NCBI GenBank assembly: GCA_028714255.1
Contig: JAQTMR010000004.1
Span: 90,055-154,054, forward strand
Length of the DNA: 64,000 bases
Direction: 5' to 3'
Origin: Phycisphaerae bacterium
GTDB taxonomy: Bacteria > Planctomycetota > Phycisphaerae > Sedimentisphaerales > Anaerobacaceae
Both the position numbers and the translations under genes were made by a program. Each line of letters opens with the position of its first letter. Position 1 is the stretch's first letter. A model generated the notes under the pieces. It saw nothing but the letters and a program-made list of their open reading frames with translations, ran no database searches and was not told the DNA's origin. Below, one piece after another: positions 1-8,284 of the stretch.

Positions 1-449
1 ATAGGCACAAGTTCAGCCAGATTCGCCTTTGCGAGATTTGTTAGAGCGAAAATATTAATCCCTGTGACGATAAGGAGCACAGGCCAAAAATTGAAGAATG
101 AAAACAATAACAACCCCGTAAGTGTACCCATCAAATCCGCAAAAAAATCCTTAGCATCGCAATTACGTCCAACATAACTCTGAAGCACCTCGTCAACAGC
201 CCCGTACCAAACCACCACTAAAAGCACCAACCAGGCAGTAGCTTTGCGCCAGCTCACCTTTTTATCGGGACTGATTGCGAACCATAGCAGAAAAGTCAAA
301 ATCAAATAAACAAGGAAATGAAGGCTTTTATCGGATACACGGGCTTTATATACCAATTCCGGAATTGGCATATGCGCAAGGATAAAGACGCCGGGCCAAT
401 AAACCAGCAGCGAGATTACCGTTAGCTTTTGTCGACGCGATAAAGCCAT
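1..449 (-). CDS. VanZ-like family membrane protein (partial, C-terminus beyond left edge)
   Basis: The gene reads leftward from an ATG at 449 and stays open to base 1, so the C-terminus lies outside the window. The visible 149 residues start MALSRRQKL and form several hydrophobic helices. Between helices sits the motif VDEVLQSYVGRNCDAKD followed by FFADLMGTLTG. This acidic DE-x-x-Q plus R-x-x-D-x-x-D pattern is the signature of VanZ-like proteins. The biochemical role of the family is poorly defined; VanZ itself gives low-level teicoplanin resistance, but most chromosomal homologues are not resistance genes. The family assignment is secure and the function unknown. Confidence 0.85.
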   Translation of the reverse strand, partial: MALSRRQKLTVISLLVYWPGVFILAHMPIPELVYKARVSDKSLHFLVYLILTFLLWFAISPDKKVSWRKATAWLVLLVVVWYGAVDEVLQSYVGRNCDAKDFFADLMGTLTGLLLFSFFNFWPVLLIVTGINIFALTNLAKANLAELVP

Positions 450-558
450 TTACGAACATCAATCGTCAATAATCAATTAAAACTTAGCTGATTCTTTAAT
501 TTTACCACAAATTGAGTTATGATGTAACGGATAGCTTATTAAAAATTGGAGAAAAGTT

Positions 559-906
559 ATGTTCGATTCAATAATTGAATTTATCAGAAGTGCGATAACC
601 GAAGAGATAATAAAAGACCCCGTCTGGGCAACGATAGCCTTAGTGGGACAAGTGGTGTTCGGCGGGCGGTTCGTCCTGCAATGGATAGTCAGCGAATACA
701 AAAAAAAGTCTCACGTGCCGACCTCTTTCTGGTTCGTATCTCTGGCCGGCAGCCTTATCCTGCTTAGTTACTCCATCCACATAAAAAATCCTATATTCAT
801 GATGGGCTTTTCGCTGAATACCCTTATATATATCCGCAATATTCATTTGATTTACATCCATGCCAGAAAAGACGCAGTAACAGCCGTCGAAAGAAACGGG
901 GGCTGA
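559..906 (+). CDS. Small LAB_N (lipid A biosynthesis N-terminal) domain membrane protein
   Basis: This 115-residue protein carries the pattern GQVVFGGRFVLQWIVSEYKKKS, then SFWFVSLAGSLILLSYS, then GFSLNTLIYIRNIHLIY. It matches the LAB_N domain found at the N-terminus of some lipid-A-disaccharide synthases and as free-standing three-helix proteins next to glycosyltransferases. The free-standing forms resemble small membrane transporters of the SemiSWEET/PQ-loop type, but no substrate can be read from the sequence. It lies divergently from the VanZ-like gene with about 110 bp between. A short GGAGAAAAG purine run precedes the ATG. The domain is confident; a role in lipid or sugar handling is inference. 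Confidence 0.82.
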   Translation: MFDSIIEFIRSAITEEIIKDPVWATIALVGQVVFGGRFVLQWIVSEYKKKSHVPTSFWFVSLAGSLILLSYSIHIKNPIFMMGFSLNTLIYIRNIHLIYIHARKDAVTAVERNGG

Positions 907-1210
907 ATCTAAACAATTACATTGCCTCCTCAGAAGCAGTTGTAACGATTTGCAATTAGCAGATGTCTGTTTTTGCCAAAGACCTTTGGCGTAATTTCCA
1001 TACCCGGCGGGGATTGCCTCCTTTTATATTCATTCCAGACAATCATACAAATAACCCAATTCACTACTTCCACAGGCAAAAGAAGGGGGAAAACGACCAT
1101 TTTTTTCAAAAATACCCCCCAAATCCCGTAGTTACCACGATTGATTTGATTTGGCCAAAAACGGTAAAATAGTATGTGCTGTGGGTGTGTGTATAGTGCA
1201 TCAAGTAAAC

Positions 1211-1249
1211 TTGAGGGGGCAGCACGGAGGGGCTGCCTCTTTTATTTTA
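1211..1249 (+). terminator. Terminator-like hairpin upstream of the small Cys-rich gene
   Basis: A GGGGCAGC arm and a GCTGCCTC arm pair across a short loop and run into a TCTTTTATTTTAT tract, the form of a rho-independent terminator on the plus strand. No convincing coding sequence lies between 907 and 1300. The hairpin could end a short untranslated RNA or act as a leader attenuator for the gene starting at 1301. Nothing else was recognised in 907-1210. Confidence 0.45.
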
Positions 1250-1300
1250 TGGGTATTATGGTTGGTATTATTTGGGGTAAATAAAACAAAAGGGGATGCT

Positions 1301-1603
1301 ATGGAACTGACCGCAGAACAAAGGACTGAAATAGAAAAAATCGCCAGCGAAGTAAATTGCCCAAAAAATTTCGAATGCTACAAATCAGAAGATGGGATGA
1401 CTTGCAAGTGTAAGACACGCGATTTCGGATTATCACAATATCTTGACTGTTTGGAAAATGAGCCGGAAAGCTGCGAATTCGCCCTGCCTTTCGGAAACGG
1501 CCATTTCTGCACATGCCCTGTTCAGCTTTATATCTCAAAAAATTTAAAGCAGCAGTTCAGAAGCTTTGCCGCAGAAGGTGAAGCAACAGGCGAATGGAAG
1601 TAA
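1301..1603 (+). CDS. Small cysteine-rich hypothetical protein
   Basis: The ATG at 1301 was chosen over an upstream in-frame start because AAAGGGGATG precedes it at ribosome-site distance and the upstream extension would run through the terminator-like hairpin. The 100-residue product begins MELTAEQRTEIEKIASEV. It has seven cysteines in two clusters (CPKNFECYK...CKCK and CLENEPESCEF...CTCP), spaced like a small metal-binding or disulfide-bonded domain. There is no signal peptide or membrane segment, so a cytoplasmic metal-binding protein is a guess. I do not recognise a named family. Confidence 0.65.
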   Translation: MELTAEQRTEIEKIASEVNCPKNFECYKSEDGMTCKCKTRDFGLSQYLDCLENEPESCEFALPFGNGHFCTCPVQLYISKNLKQQFRSFAAEGEATGEWK

Positions 1604-1729
1604 CAGTTAAGAAATAGAGACAAGCGCCAACGGGGGTGTACAGGGCGGGGTTTTGATTTTTTAGTGTCGAATTGGTTTTTTGCTGTTGCTTACGGAAGCC
1701 GCAATTGGTTCGACTTCGTTCAAGCCGGC

Positions 1730-3484
1730 TTATTCTGCCGGCGCGTTCGGTTCTGGTATCAAAGCCATCAAATTTCGTATAATGGAAGACCTCTTAAAGT
1801 CCATCTTCTGCTCGGATGCGGCCAGGGCCTGAGTAAGCTGCCGCCCGGCTTCATCGGTCCGATTCAGTTTCAGCAGGTTCCTGGCGAGGAGATATCGTCT
1901 GATATATGGAATCGGATAAATCTCTAAAGATTTAGACAGAGATTCCACTGCCAAATCGGGTCTGCCCGTATCTGAGTAAATCATACCAAGCAGAGCGTAA
2001 GCGTCTGCGTAATCCTGCCGTCTGGCAATCGCTTTAGAGACATACTCATAAGCCTTTGCGTAGTCCTCTTTACTGTAATATCCGAAAGCTACAAAGTAAT
2101 CCATCTCGGCCTGATAATCATACTTTTCCTGGACAAACGGCCCTGCAAGGCTGACAGCTATTGCCAGGATTAATACAGCCAATATAATCACTGCCGCTTT
2201 GACGAATCGGCGTATTTTCAGGACGTGATATATTTGCAGGATTGTCACGGCCGCGGGTATGCAGAGTATGGGTATAATCGGAAGCCGATACCTGTCGCAA
2301 ATAAAGACAAGGATTAATGATAAAGGGTAAAGAATCAAGAACAGCAATATCACAATTGGTATGCGCCTGAAATTCAGAGCTATGCCTATTGCCGCAAGGG
2401 GCAGCAGCAGACCGAACGGAAATCCGAAGTTTCCGATTTTGAAAATCAGGACAGACATTAGTGAAGAGTATTTACGGTTAATATAAACATCCGTATTTCT
2501 CGGCAGTTCACGAGAGCAGCAAAACTGGGAGGTTTTATTCAGCAGCCCTTTGAGATAACTGCCCGGATTATTTTTCATATAATCGAGAAACTTCTGCATA
2601 TAAAAACGTGCATCTCCCTTTTTGTCGTCTATGCCGTTCATTTGCGGCATTGCCATCAGGTCATTCCACTGTTCGCCCGGTCGAATCATCACTGTCTGCT
2701 CGGAATTCGGATTGTTTCCGATATAAAGGTTGACCGAACCTGACGGAGGCAACATGAAAAAGCAGCCTATTTTGATATAACACAGCAAGCCGACCATTAA
2801 GGGAATCACCATCGCCGGCCCAACGAATGACAACGTTTTGAGAACAGCAGACTTGTGAGTCAACGAATTGCGCCAGAGTTTCCATGCGAGCCAGATTGCT
2901 GAAGCAGCCACAAAAGGCACGAAGGTCGCTCTCGTAATAATACTCAGCCCGGCGAAAATTCCCGCTGCCAGGCAAAACCATTTTTTAGCAGATGGTTCTG
3001 CCGACTTGATTAACAGCATAACCAGCGAGACGGCAAAAAAGCATGCCCAGGCCGTAGCAAGCAATTCGGCTTCGAAAGATATGCAGGGGCCGTACAGGGC
3101 GAATATAACGGCTGCTAAAATGGCTGTTTGCCGCCCGAATAGTTTTTTGCCGAGGGCGTAAATAAGAACGGCGGTGACTGAACCCAGCAGGAAATTAAAC
3201 AACTTTGCTGCGACTACGGACGGACCTGTAAAGTAGTAAAGCCGGGACAGAAAAAACGGGTAAAAAAAACTTTGCCAGAAAAATCGCCCGTCCATTACGC
3301 CTTCTTTAAGCAGTCCGCAAGCGGCCTCGTGGTAGGTTACAGAATCAACAGTCGGCGTGTAGGATGCAGGGTTGTCGCTCGCCTGGAAGAAATATATCAG
3401 CCGAATCAACAATGCAAAGGCAAATATACCGGCAGCGATTAAAAAATCCCTGCTCAATCTTATTCGCTTTGGCTCTATAGTCAT
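1730..3484 (-). CDS. GT39-type membrane glycosyltransferase with C-terminal TPRs
   Basis: The product is about 584 residues from the ATG at 3484; a TTG 63 bases further upstream would add 21 residues without a membrane or domain reason. After a first hydrophobic helix comes an extracytoplasmic loop with PTVDSVTYHEAACGLLKEG and a series of about ten transmembrane helices. This is the layout of PMT/ArnT-type (GT39/GT83) enzymes that transfer sugars from polyprenyl-phosphate donors on the outer face of the membrane. Residues from roughly 470 form TPR-like helices (YADAYALLGMIYSDTGRPDLA). It is divergent from rsmH. Donor and acceptor cannot be read; O-glycosylation of exported proteins or envelope glycan transfer is likely. 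Confidence 0.78.
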   Translation of the reverse strand: MTIEPKRIRLSRDFLIAAGIFAFALLIRLIYFFQASDNPASYTPTVDSVTYHEAACGLLKEGVMDGRFFWQSFFYPFFLSRLYYFTGPSVVAAKLFNFLLGSVTAVLIYALGKKLFGRQTAILAAVIFALYGPCISFEAELLATAWACFFAVSLVMLLIKSAEPSAKKWFCLAAGIFAGLSIITRATFVPFVAASAIWLAWKLWRNSLTHKSAVLKTLSFVGPAMVIPLMVGLLCYIKIGCFFMLPPSGSVNLYIGNNPNSEQTVMIRPGEQWNDLMAMPQMNGIDDKKGDARFYMQKFLDYMKNNPGSYLKGLLNKTSQFCCSRELPRNTDVYINRKYSSLMSVLIFKIGNFGFPFGLLLPLAAIGIALNFRRIPIVILLFLILYPLSLILVFICDRYRLPIIPILCIPAAVTILQIYHVLKIRRFVKAAVIILAVLILAIAVSLAGPFVQEKYDYQAEMDYFVAFGYYSKEDYAKAYEYVSKAIARRQDYADAYALLGMIYSDTGRPDLAVESLSKSLEIYPIPYIRRYLLARNLLKLNRTDEAGRQLTQALAASEQKMDFKRSSIIRNLMALIPEPNAPAE

Positions 3485-3709
3485 ATTTTGTGCCGGCCCA
3501 TGAAGTTCATCGAAGGTAATAATACCCAATATCAGACAAGATTGCAAGTTATCGCCGGTGGTGTATAAGCAATGGTTAATTTAGATGTTCTGGTTATGGT
3601 AATCTTAAATAATCAGGAATATGATTCTTCATTCCTTTCTGCCCAACAATATATTATATAATCATGATGGTTGAGGTATGCAAAGAAACCTTGTTTGCGT
3701 GGAATTTGA

Positions 3710-4804
3710 ATGAATGACTTTGATGGAACAGGTAATGACGGTCAGCCGCCAGTGAAGCGTCCACGGCGGCCCAGATACAGCGGAACGCACCCGAAGAGCT
3801 TCCAGCAAAAATACAAGGAACACAATATCTCGGCCTACCCGGAGCTCAAGGCACACCTGCTCGCAAAGGGCAAGACACCGGCCGGCAGTCATATCCCCGT
3901 CCTGACAGAGGAAGTCATTGAATGCCTCAAGCCCAGGAGTAATGAGATAGTAGTTGACTGCACCGTCGGCTACGGCGGACACGCATCGGAATTTATCAAG
4001 CACATAAAGCCCGGCGGGAAATTGATTGCCCTGGATATCGACAGCATCGAGCTCGAACGCACCCGCGGCAGGCTAAGCAAAGAAAACATACCGGTGAGCT
4101 TCTATCGGAGCAACTTCGCAGGTATAGGCAAGGCTCTGAAAAAAGAGAATATCGACGGCTGTGACATTATCTTCGCCGACCTCGGCGTTTCGAGTATGCA
4201 AATAGATAATCCGCAGCGAGGGATGAGCTATAAGAATGATGGTCCGCTGGATATGCGTATGGACGACCGCCTAAGGCAAACCGGGGCAGATTTGCTCAAC
4301 AGTCTCAGCGAAGAGCAGCTATCCAAGGCCTTTCGGGAATTGGCGAACGAGCCTAACCATCAGGAAATCGCCCACAGGATAGTTACACAGCGCAGCGCCC
4401 AGGCAATTACACAGACATCACAACTCGTTGAACTGATTTTTGACGCAAAGGACATTAATCTTGCGAACTGGAAAAAACAGCAGCGTAATTCAAAATCAGA
4501 CTCATTGCACCCTGCTGCGCTGGTCTTTCAGGCGCTGCGCATATTAGTCAATGATGAACTGGGCTGTTTAATAGAACTTTTAAGGGTTGCTCCATACTGT
4601 CTGCGTCCGGGCGGCAGAATCGGGATAATAAGTTTTCACAGCGGCGAAGACCGCATTGTCAAACACTCGTTTCGTGACGGTGTCAGAAACGGCATATACC
4701 AATCGGCGGCGAAAGACCCAATCGTGCCGCAAAGAGAAGAAATTAACTCGAATCCCCGCAGTGCATCGGCCAAGTTTCGCTGGGCAGCCGTAAAACCCCT
4801 ATAA
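3710..4804 (+). CDS. rsmH: 16S rRNA (cytosine(1402)-N4)-methyltransferase RsmH
   Basis: This SAM-dependent enzyme methylates N4 of C1402 in the 16S rRNA decoding centre. The 364-residue product shows the family motifs in order: HIPVLTEEV (about 61), DCTVGYGGH (83-91), IALDIDS, FADLGVSSMQID, GMSYKNDGPLDMRMD, and HPAALVFQALRI with IISFHSGEDRIVK near the end. Relative to the usual start just before HxPVL it carries a basic N-terminal extension of about 60 residues, rich in Pro, Arg and Lys. It stands alone here: the cell-division and murein genes that often follow rsmH (ftsL, ftsI, mur) are absent. A TATATTATATAAT run near 3650 could be its promoter. Confidence 0.95.
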   Translation: MNDFDGTGNDGQPPVKRPRRPRYSGTHPKSFQQKYKEHNISAYPELKAHLLAKGKTPAGSHIPVLTEEVIECLKPRSNEIVVDCTVGYGGHASEFIKHIKPGGKLIALDIDSIELERTRGRLSKENIPVSFYRSNFAGIGKALKKENIDGCDIIFADLGVSSMQIDNPQRGMSYKNDGPLDMRMDDRLRQTGADLLNSLSEEQLSKAFRELANEPNHQEIAHRIVTQRSAQAITQTSQLVELIFDAKDINLANWKKQQRNSKSDSLHPAALVFQALRILVNDELGCLIELLRVAPYCLRPGGRIGIISFHSGEDRIVKHSFRDGVRNGIYQSAAKDPIVPQREEINSNPRSASAKFRWAAVKPL

Positions 4805-4817
4805 GAACAAAATCCTT

Positions 4818-5681
4818 TTACTTCTTACCAGTTCCGAACTTATAGCTTAGCAACTTGTAGATGAGCTTGGCGGCAAGGAAATCGGGGGCCTTGTTTTCCG
4901 CACCGGGACACAATTCAACAACATCGAAACCCAAAACATTCTTCTTTTCAATAACGGCCTTCAGGAACGCCATTACGTCATACCACAGCAATCCGCCCGG
5001 CTCAGGGGTCCCGGTAGAAGGCATTATGGAAGGGTCGAATACATCGAGGTCGATTGTTATATAGACATTATCAGACAGCTTGGATATAGCTTTCTTAACC
5101 CAATCCGTATTGTCGTATATGTCTTTTGCGAAAAATGTCTTCGACGTATCCACGGATTTTTTTTCGGAGGAATCCATACTCCTGATGCCAACCTGCACAA
5201 TCGGGCAAAGCTCCTTGGCCCTGGCCATAACACAGGCGTGATTATATTTCGAGCCGTTGTATTCTTCTCTTAAATCGGAGTGGGCATCAAGCTGCAAAAT
5301 AGTAAGGTCTTTATATTTTTCCGCGTGGGCTTTAATTGCGCCTACGCTGACCGAATGCTCACCGCCTATGACAACAACGAACTTGTCTTTTTCAAGATAA
5401 TACTTTGTTGTCAGGGCAACAGCGTCCATCATTTCCCTGGTGGAGATTTCCCCGCCTATCGTTTCTTCTGTAAATATACCTTTTTTCCAGACCTCCGAAT
5501 CGGTGTCTATATCATAAAGCTCCATATTCGCCGAGGCTTCGAGTATCGCAGCCGGTCCGTTGTCCGCGCCCTTGAGCCAGGTGCTTGTTCCGTCGTAGGC
5601 TACGGGAATGATAACTACAGCGGCATTTTCCGGATTAGAATATTCTTTTGGCAGGTACCCGAAGTTAATTGCTTCTACCAT
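4818..5681 (-). CDS. speB: Agmatinase (ureohydrolase), putrescine synthesis
   Basis: Agmatinase hydrolyses agmatine to putrescine and urea with a binuclear manganese centre. The 287-residue protein has the ureohydrolase signatures GGEHSVSVG, LDAHSDLR and TIDLDVFDPSIMP followed by GTPEPGGL, which supply the His and Asp metal ligands. The start follows an AGGAA site in the reverse strand at 5681. It lies 20 bp downstream of the pyruvoyl arginine decarboxylase gene on the same strand, so the pair encodes arginine to agmatine to putrescine. That neighbour favours agmatinase over arginase or formiminoglutamase. It ends 13 bp from the convergent rsmH stop. Confidence 0.92.
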   Translation of the reverse strand: MVEAINFGYLPKEYSNPENAAVVIIPVAYDGTSTWLKGADNGPAAILEASANMELYDIDTDSEVWKKGIFTEETIGGEISTREMMDAVALTTKYYLEKDKFVVVIGGEHSVSVGAIKAHAEKYKDLTILQLDAHSDLREEYNGSKYNHACVMARAKELCPIVQVGIRSMDSSEKKSVDTSKTFFAKDIYDNTDWVKKAISKLSDNVYITIDLDVFDPSIMPSTGTPEPGGLLWYDVMAFLKAVIEKKNVLGFDVVELCPGAENKAPDFLAAKLIYKLLSYKFGTGKK

Positions 5682-5701
5682 AGTAATTCCTATCGATATG
5701 T

Positions 5702-6253
5702 TTAATCAAACAAAAACATAGCCATAGCTACTGTTGTTGTCCAAAGGCCTTCTTGTCCTTTGGCGGTCTGTGTAATATTGGTGGTTTTAACAAACAGGCC
5801 GCTGGATTTGTAAGCCTGTTCCTTTTCCGACCAGGCCTGGTCAGGGTCGAGTTCCAGCCCCAGGGTGGTTCCGAGCATACCCGCGGCGAGGTCTTCGGCC
5901 ATATCCCCGGCCTGCTGGCTGTTCATTCCGTGTCCGTGCACTTCGCTGAGATATCCCCACTGTCCTTCGTCCTTAGGCAGAGCAATACCTATCGAGGAGG
6001 CAATTAATCGGCCGTGCTCGTTCGTGTCGGCCCGTGCCATTACGCAGAAGCTTATTTGCCCGGGAATCAGTTTTTTCAAACCGTTTTCTATACTGATGAC
6101 TTTGCACCTCGGAGGCAAAATAGATGAAACCATCACTAAATTCTGCTGTGCCACTCCAGCTTGTCTCAATGCCGTCTCGAAGGACTTCAACTGATATTTA
6201 TGCTGCCCGACTCCTTTGGTCAAAAACATCTGGGTGGGAACAGGATTGTACAT
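5702..6253 (-). CDS. pdaD: Pyruvoyl-dependent arginine decarboxylase
   Basis: This enzyme decarboxylates arginine to agmatine using a covalent pyruvoyl group made by self-cleavage rather than PLP. The 183-residue product has the cleavage motif MVSSILPP at 41-48; the proenzyme is expected to split between Ser43 and Ser44, with Ser44 becoming the pyruvoyl group of the alpha chain. Other family features are SFCVMARADTNEHGRLIASSIG and YLSEVHGHGMN. An AAAGGAG site precedes the ATG by eight bases. It forms an operon with speB. The family is common in archaea and scattered in bacteria; PLP-type SpeA is the more usual bacterial enzyme. Confidence 0.9.
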   Translation of the reverse strand: MYNPVPTQMFLTKGVGQHKYQLKSFETALRQAGVAQQNLVMVSSILPPRCKVISIENGLKKLIPGQISFCVMARADTNEHGRLIASSIGIALPKDEGQWGYLSEVHGHGMNSQQAGDMAEDLAAGMLGTTLGLELDPDQAWSEKEQAYKSSGLFVKTTNITQTAKGQEGLWTTTVAMAMFLFD

Positions 6254-6422
6254 CAGAGACTCCTTTATTCAAACTTCATTTTATAAAACCGGTCAATTAT
6301 CAAATCAATACGTCAAATTATGACACCGCCTCGGTCGTCAACTTCAAAGCCGGCTTTTCTTCAGACCAGATAACAATAATAATTTCTGCGAGGAAGTCAA
6401 TTTTTTTTCTTGACCATTTGGC

Positions 6423-6448
6423 AGGTTTTGACTAAATAGTCAAAACCT
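6423..6448. repeat. Perfect 11-bp inverted repeat in divergent intergenic region
   Basis: AGGTTTTGACT and AGTCAAAACCT form a perfect 11-bp palindrome around the four-base centre AAAT. It sits in the roughly 450-bp gap between the divergent arginine decarboxylase and DksA-like genes, about 170 bp upstream of the former. It could be an operator for a dimeric regulator or a weak hairpin, as no T tract follows. A second imperfect pair (ACTTTCA / TGAAAGT near 6641-6657, GTTATG / CATAAC near 6656-6680) lies in the leader of the DksA-like gene. I recognise no known riboswitch. Confidence 0.45.
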
Positions 6449-6704
6449 ATGAAAATCCGGACAGAAAACGCGGGAAAAGCAGATTACAAAAAAGAGCCAA
6501 AATGACCCGTGAGAAGTCGAAAAAGGCCGGTTTGGACGTTTTCTGTGCGAAAAGCGTCATTGTCTCGATGGCTGAGGAGAGCATTCATCCGACAAGGTAT
6601 GTTTTTATAAGGAGTTTATTCACATTCCTTGAGCGATGACTTTCATCCGTGAAAGTTATGCCGTAAAGTGCTGACATAACTTATTTGTGGATAGTGAGAC
6701 TACT

Positions 6705-7196
6705 ATGAAAAAAGGGCGAAAGAAGAAAACCGACTTGACGGCCGCCGAAATAGAAAATTTCAAAGCTCTGCTGATGGCCAAGCGAGACGAAATACTCGAT
6801 AACGTAAATCATATGGAAAATGAAGCGCTGCGGAAGGAAAGAAGCGACTTGTCAAATATGCCAATTCATATGGCCGATGCAGGAAGCGACACTTACGAAC
6901 AGGAAAACACCCTGGGGCTTATGGACAGCGAACGAAAAATGCTTACGGAAATAGATGAGGCACTGGATCGCATCGAAAACAACACATACGGATTTTGTGA
7001 AGGCGCCGGAGAACCAATTCCCAAGGCCCGATTAAAAGCGATTCCATGGGCGCGATATTGTTTAAAATGCGCGAGCTTGGCGGAAAAAGGACTTCTCGCC
7101 AGAGAAGAAGACTCGATAGAATCTGATTACGGCCAAAGCAGCGAGGAGCAAAATGACAGTTTTGACAATATCGCCGACGAAGAAAATAACGGCTAA
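6705..7196 (+). CDS. DksA/TraR family zinc-finger-like regulator
   Basis: Proteins of this family bind RNA polymerase through the secondary channel and modulate transcription. From the ATG at 6705 the product is 163 residues; a GTG at 6687 would add six. A long helical N-terminal part (10-90) with ADAGSDTYEQE is followed by FCEGAGEPIPKARLKAIPWARYC and CLKC. The classical finger is C-x2-C-x17-C-x2-C. Here Cys98, Cys119 and Cys122 are present, but the second cysteine is Ala101. The TraR/DksA fold is clear and zinc binding doubtful. The tail is acidic. Its last 44 bases overlap the next gene in another frame. Confidence 0.85.
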   Translation: MKKGRKKKTDLTAAEIENFKALLMAKRDEILDNVNHMENEALRKERSDLSNMPIHMADAGSDTYEQENTLGLMDSERKMLTEIDEALDRIENNTYGFCEGAGEPIPKARLKAIPWARYCLKCASLAEKGLLAREEDSIESDYGQSSEEQNDSFDNIADEENNG

Positions 7197-8283
7197 GAAA
7201 ATAAGCAAAGGGTTCATTTTCCCAAGCGCCGCAATTACGATCAAGCCGAGCCAAATTAAATACTATCGGCTTTTCGACAAGCTGCCGCAGGCCGGGGACC
7301 TCATTTACGGGGCTATTGACAGTATCGGACAACATTCATCCCTCGAAAACGCATCAGGACGCATACACATGATTCATGATGGCACAAAAGCAATTTTCGT
7401 ATTCGGAAACAGGTATGCCCCGGATTTCTACGAGGGTTTAGTGCCAGATGCAATAACAGAGGAAGTTGACCTTATCGCACGCTCGGGGGTAATCGGCATC
7501 GTTAAGACAAAAAATTCGATGATAAAAGACCCGACGAAAGTGAGAATTTTAGGGTACGTCTGCAATGAAAAAAACGATGTTTTGAACACGCGGGATTTCC
7601 CACTTATAAAACCCAAACATACAATAAAAAAAGAGCCGAGGTCGCGAATGATTCTGGTTTGCGGGACATCTATGAACAGCGGAAAAAGCATGGCCGCAGC
7701 CGCCTGCTGCTGGGCGCTGACTTCCCTTGGCTACAAGGTAAGGGCTTCCAAGGTTACAGGGACAGCCAGTCTTAAAGATATTCTCCATATGAATGACGCC
7801 GGTGCCAGTCACTATGCCGATTTCTCTTATCTCGGGCATCCATCGACATATTTGCTGGCAAAGCAGGATTTGTTAGATGTTTTTAATCAGCTTGACTTAA
7901 AGTATGCGAACAACCCCAAGAATTTCTGGGTGGTGGAACTTGCCGACGGGGTGATTCAGCGAGAAACCGCGATGCTGCTGGCCTCGCCGGAAGTAACATC
8001 GAGAATTCACAGATTGATTTTTTGCGCCAGCGACGCCTTCGGAGCTATCGGCGGATTAAGGACCATGAAGGAAAAATTCAATTTAATACCCGATGCAATA
8101 TCAGGTATATGTTCGAGCTCTCCTTTGCATATCAGAGAACTGTCCGAATTTACAAACATCCCTATATTCAACAGCACACCCCATATAAGCCGACTGGCGG
8201 ATATTCTGGTCAATAGTAAACCATCTTCGCAAGCTATCACAAAGGCTCTAAGCCTTAAATGCAATAAAAAGAAAACAATGTAG
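7153..8283 (+). CDS. DUF1611-type P-loop protein
   Basis: The 376-residue protein has a Walker A motif GTSMNSGKSMAAAA near 177, preceded by RSRMILVCG. The downstream segments KVTGTASLKDILHMNDAGA, VVELADGVIQRE and ASDAFGAIGGL are characteristic of DUF1611 (DgcN-related) proteins. Some family members act as N-acetyltransferases on D-amino acids in D-glutamate catabolism; others are unassigned. The N-terminal domain (about 1-160) is a beta-rich DUF1611_N-like region. The ATG at 7153 overlaps the DksA-like gene by 44 bases, so the two are probably co-transcribed. The fold is confident; the substrate is not evident. Confidence 0.72.
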   Translation: MTVLTISPTKKITAKKISKGFIFPSAAITIKPSQIKYYRLFDKLPQAGDLIYGAIDSIGQHSSLENASGRIHMIHDGTKAIFVFGNRYAPDFYEGLVPDAITEEVDLIARSGVIGIVKTKNSMIKDPTKVRILGYVCNEKNDVLNTRDFPLIKPKHTIKKEPRSRMILVCGTSMNSGKSMAAAACCWALTSLGYKVRASKVTGTASLKDILHMNDAGASHYADFSYLGHPSTYLLAKQDLLDVFNQLDLKYANNPKNFWVVELADGVIQRETAMLLASPEVTSRIHRLIFCASDAFGAIGGLRTMKEKFNLIPDAISGICSSSPLHIRELSEFTNIPIFNSTPHISRLADILVNSKPSSQAITKALSLKCNKKKTM

Positions 8284-8284
8284 C

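Noticed and set aside
1..449. Glycopeptide resistance gene because of VanZ similarity
   Set aside because: No vanRSHAX genes nearby; VanZ-like proteins are common and mostly unrelated to resistance.
963..1172. 69-residue plus-strand open frame (MSVFAKDLWRNFHT...)
   Set aside because: No ribosome site, composition like noncoding DNA, no recognisable domain, and it overlaps the leader of the next gene.
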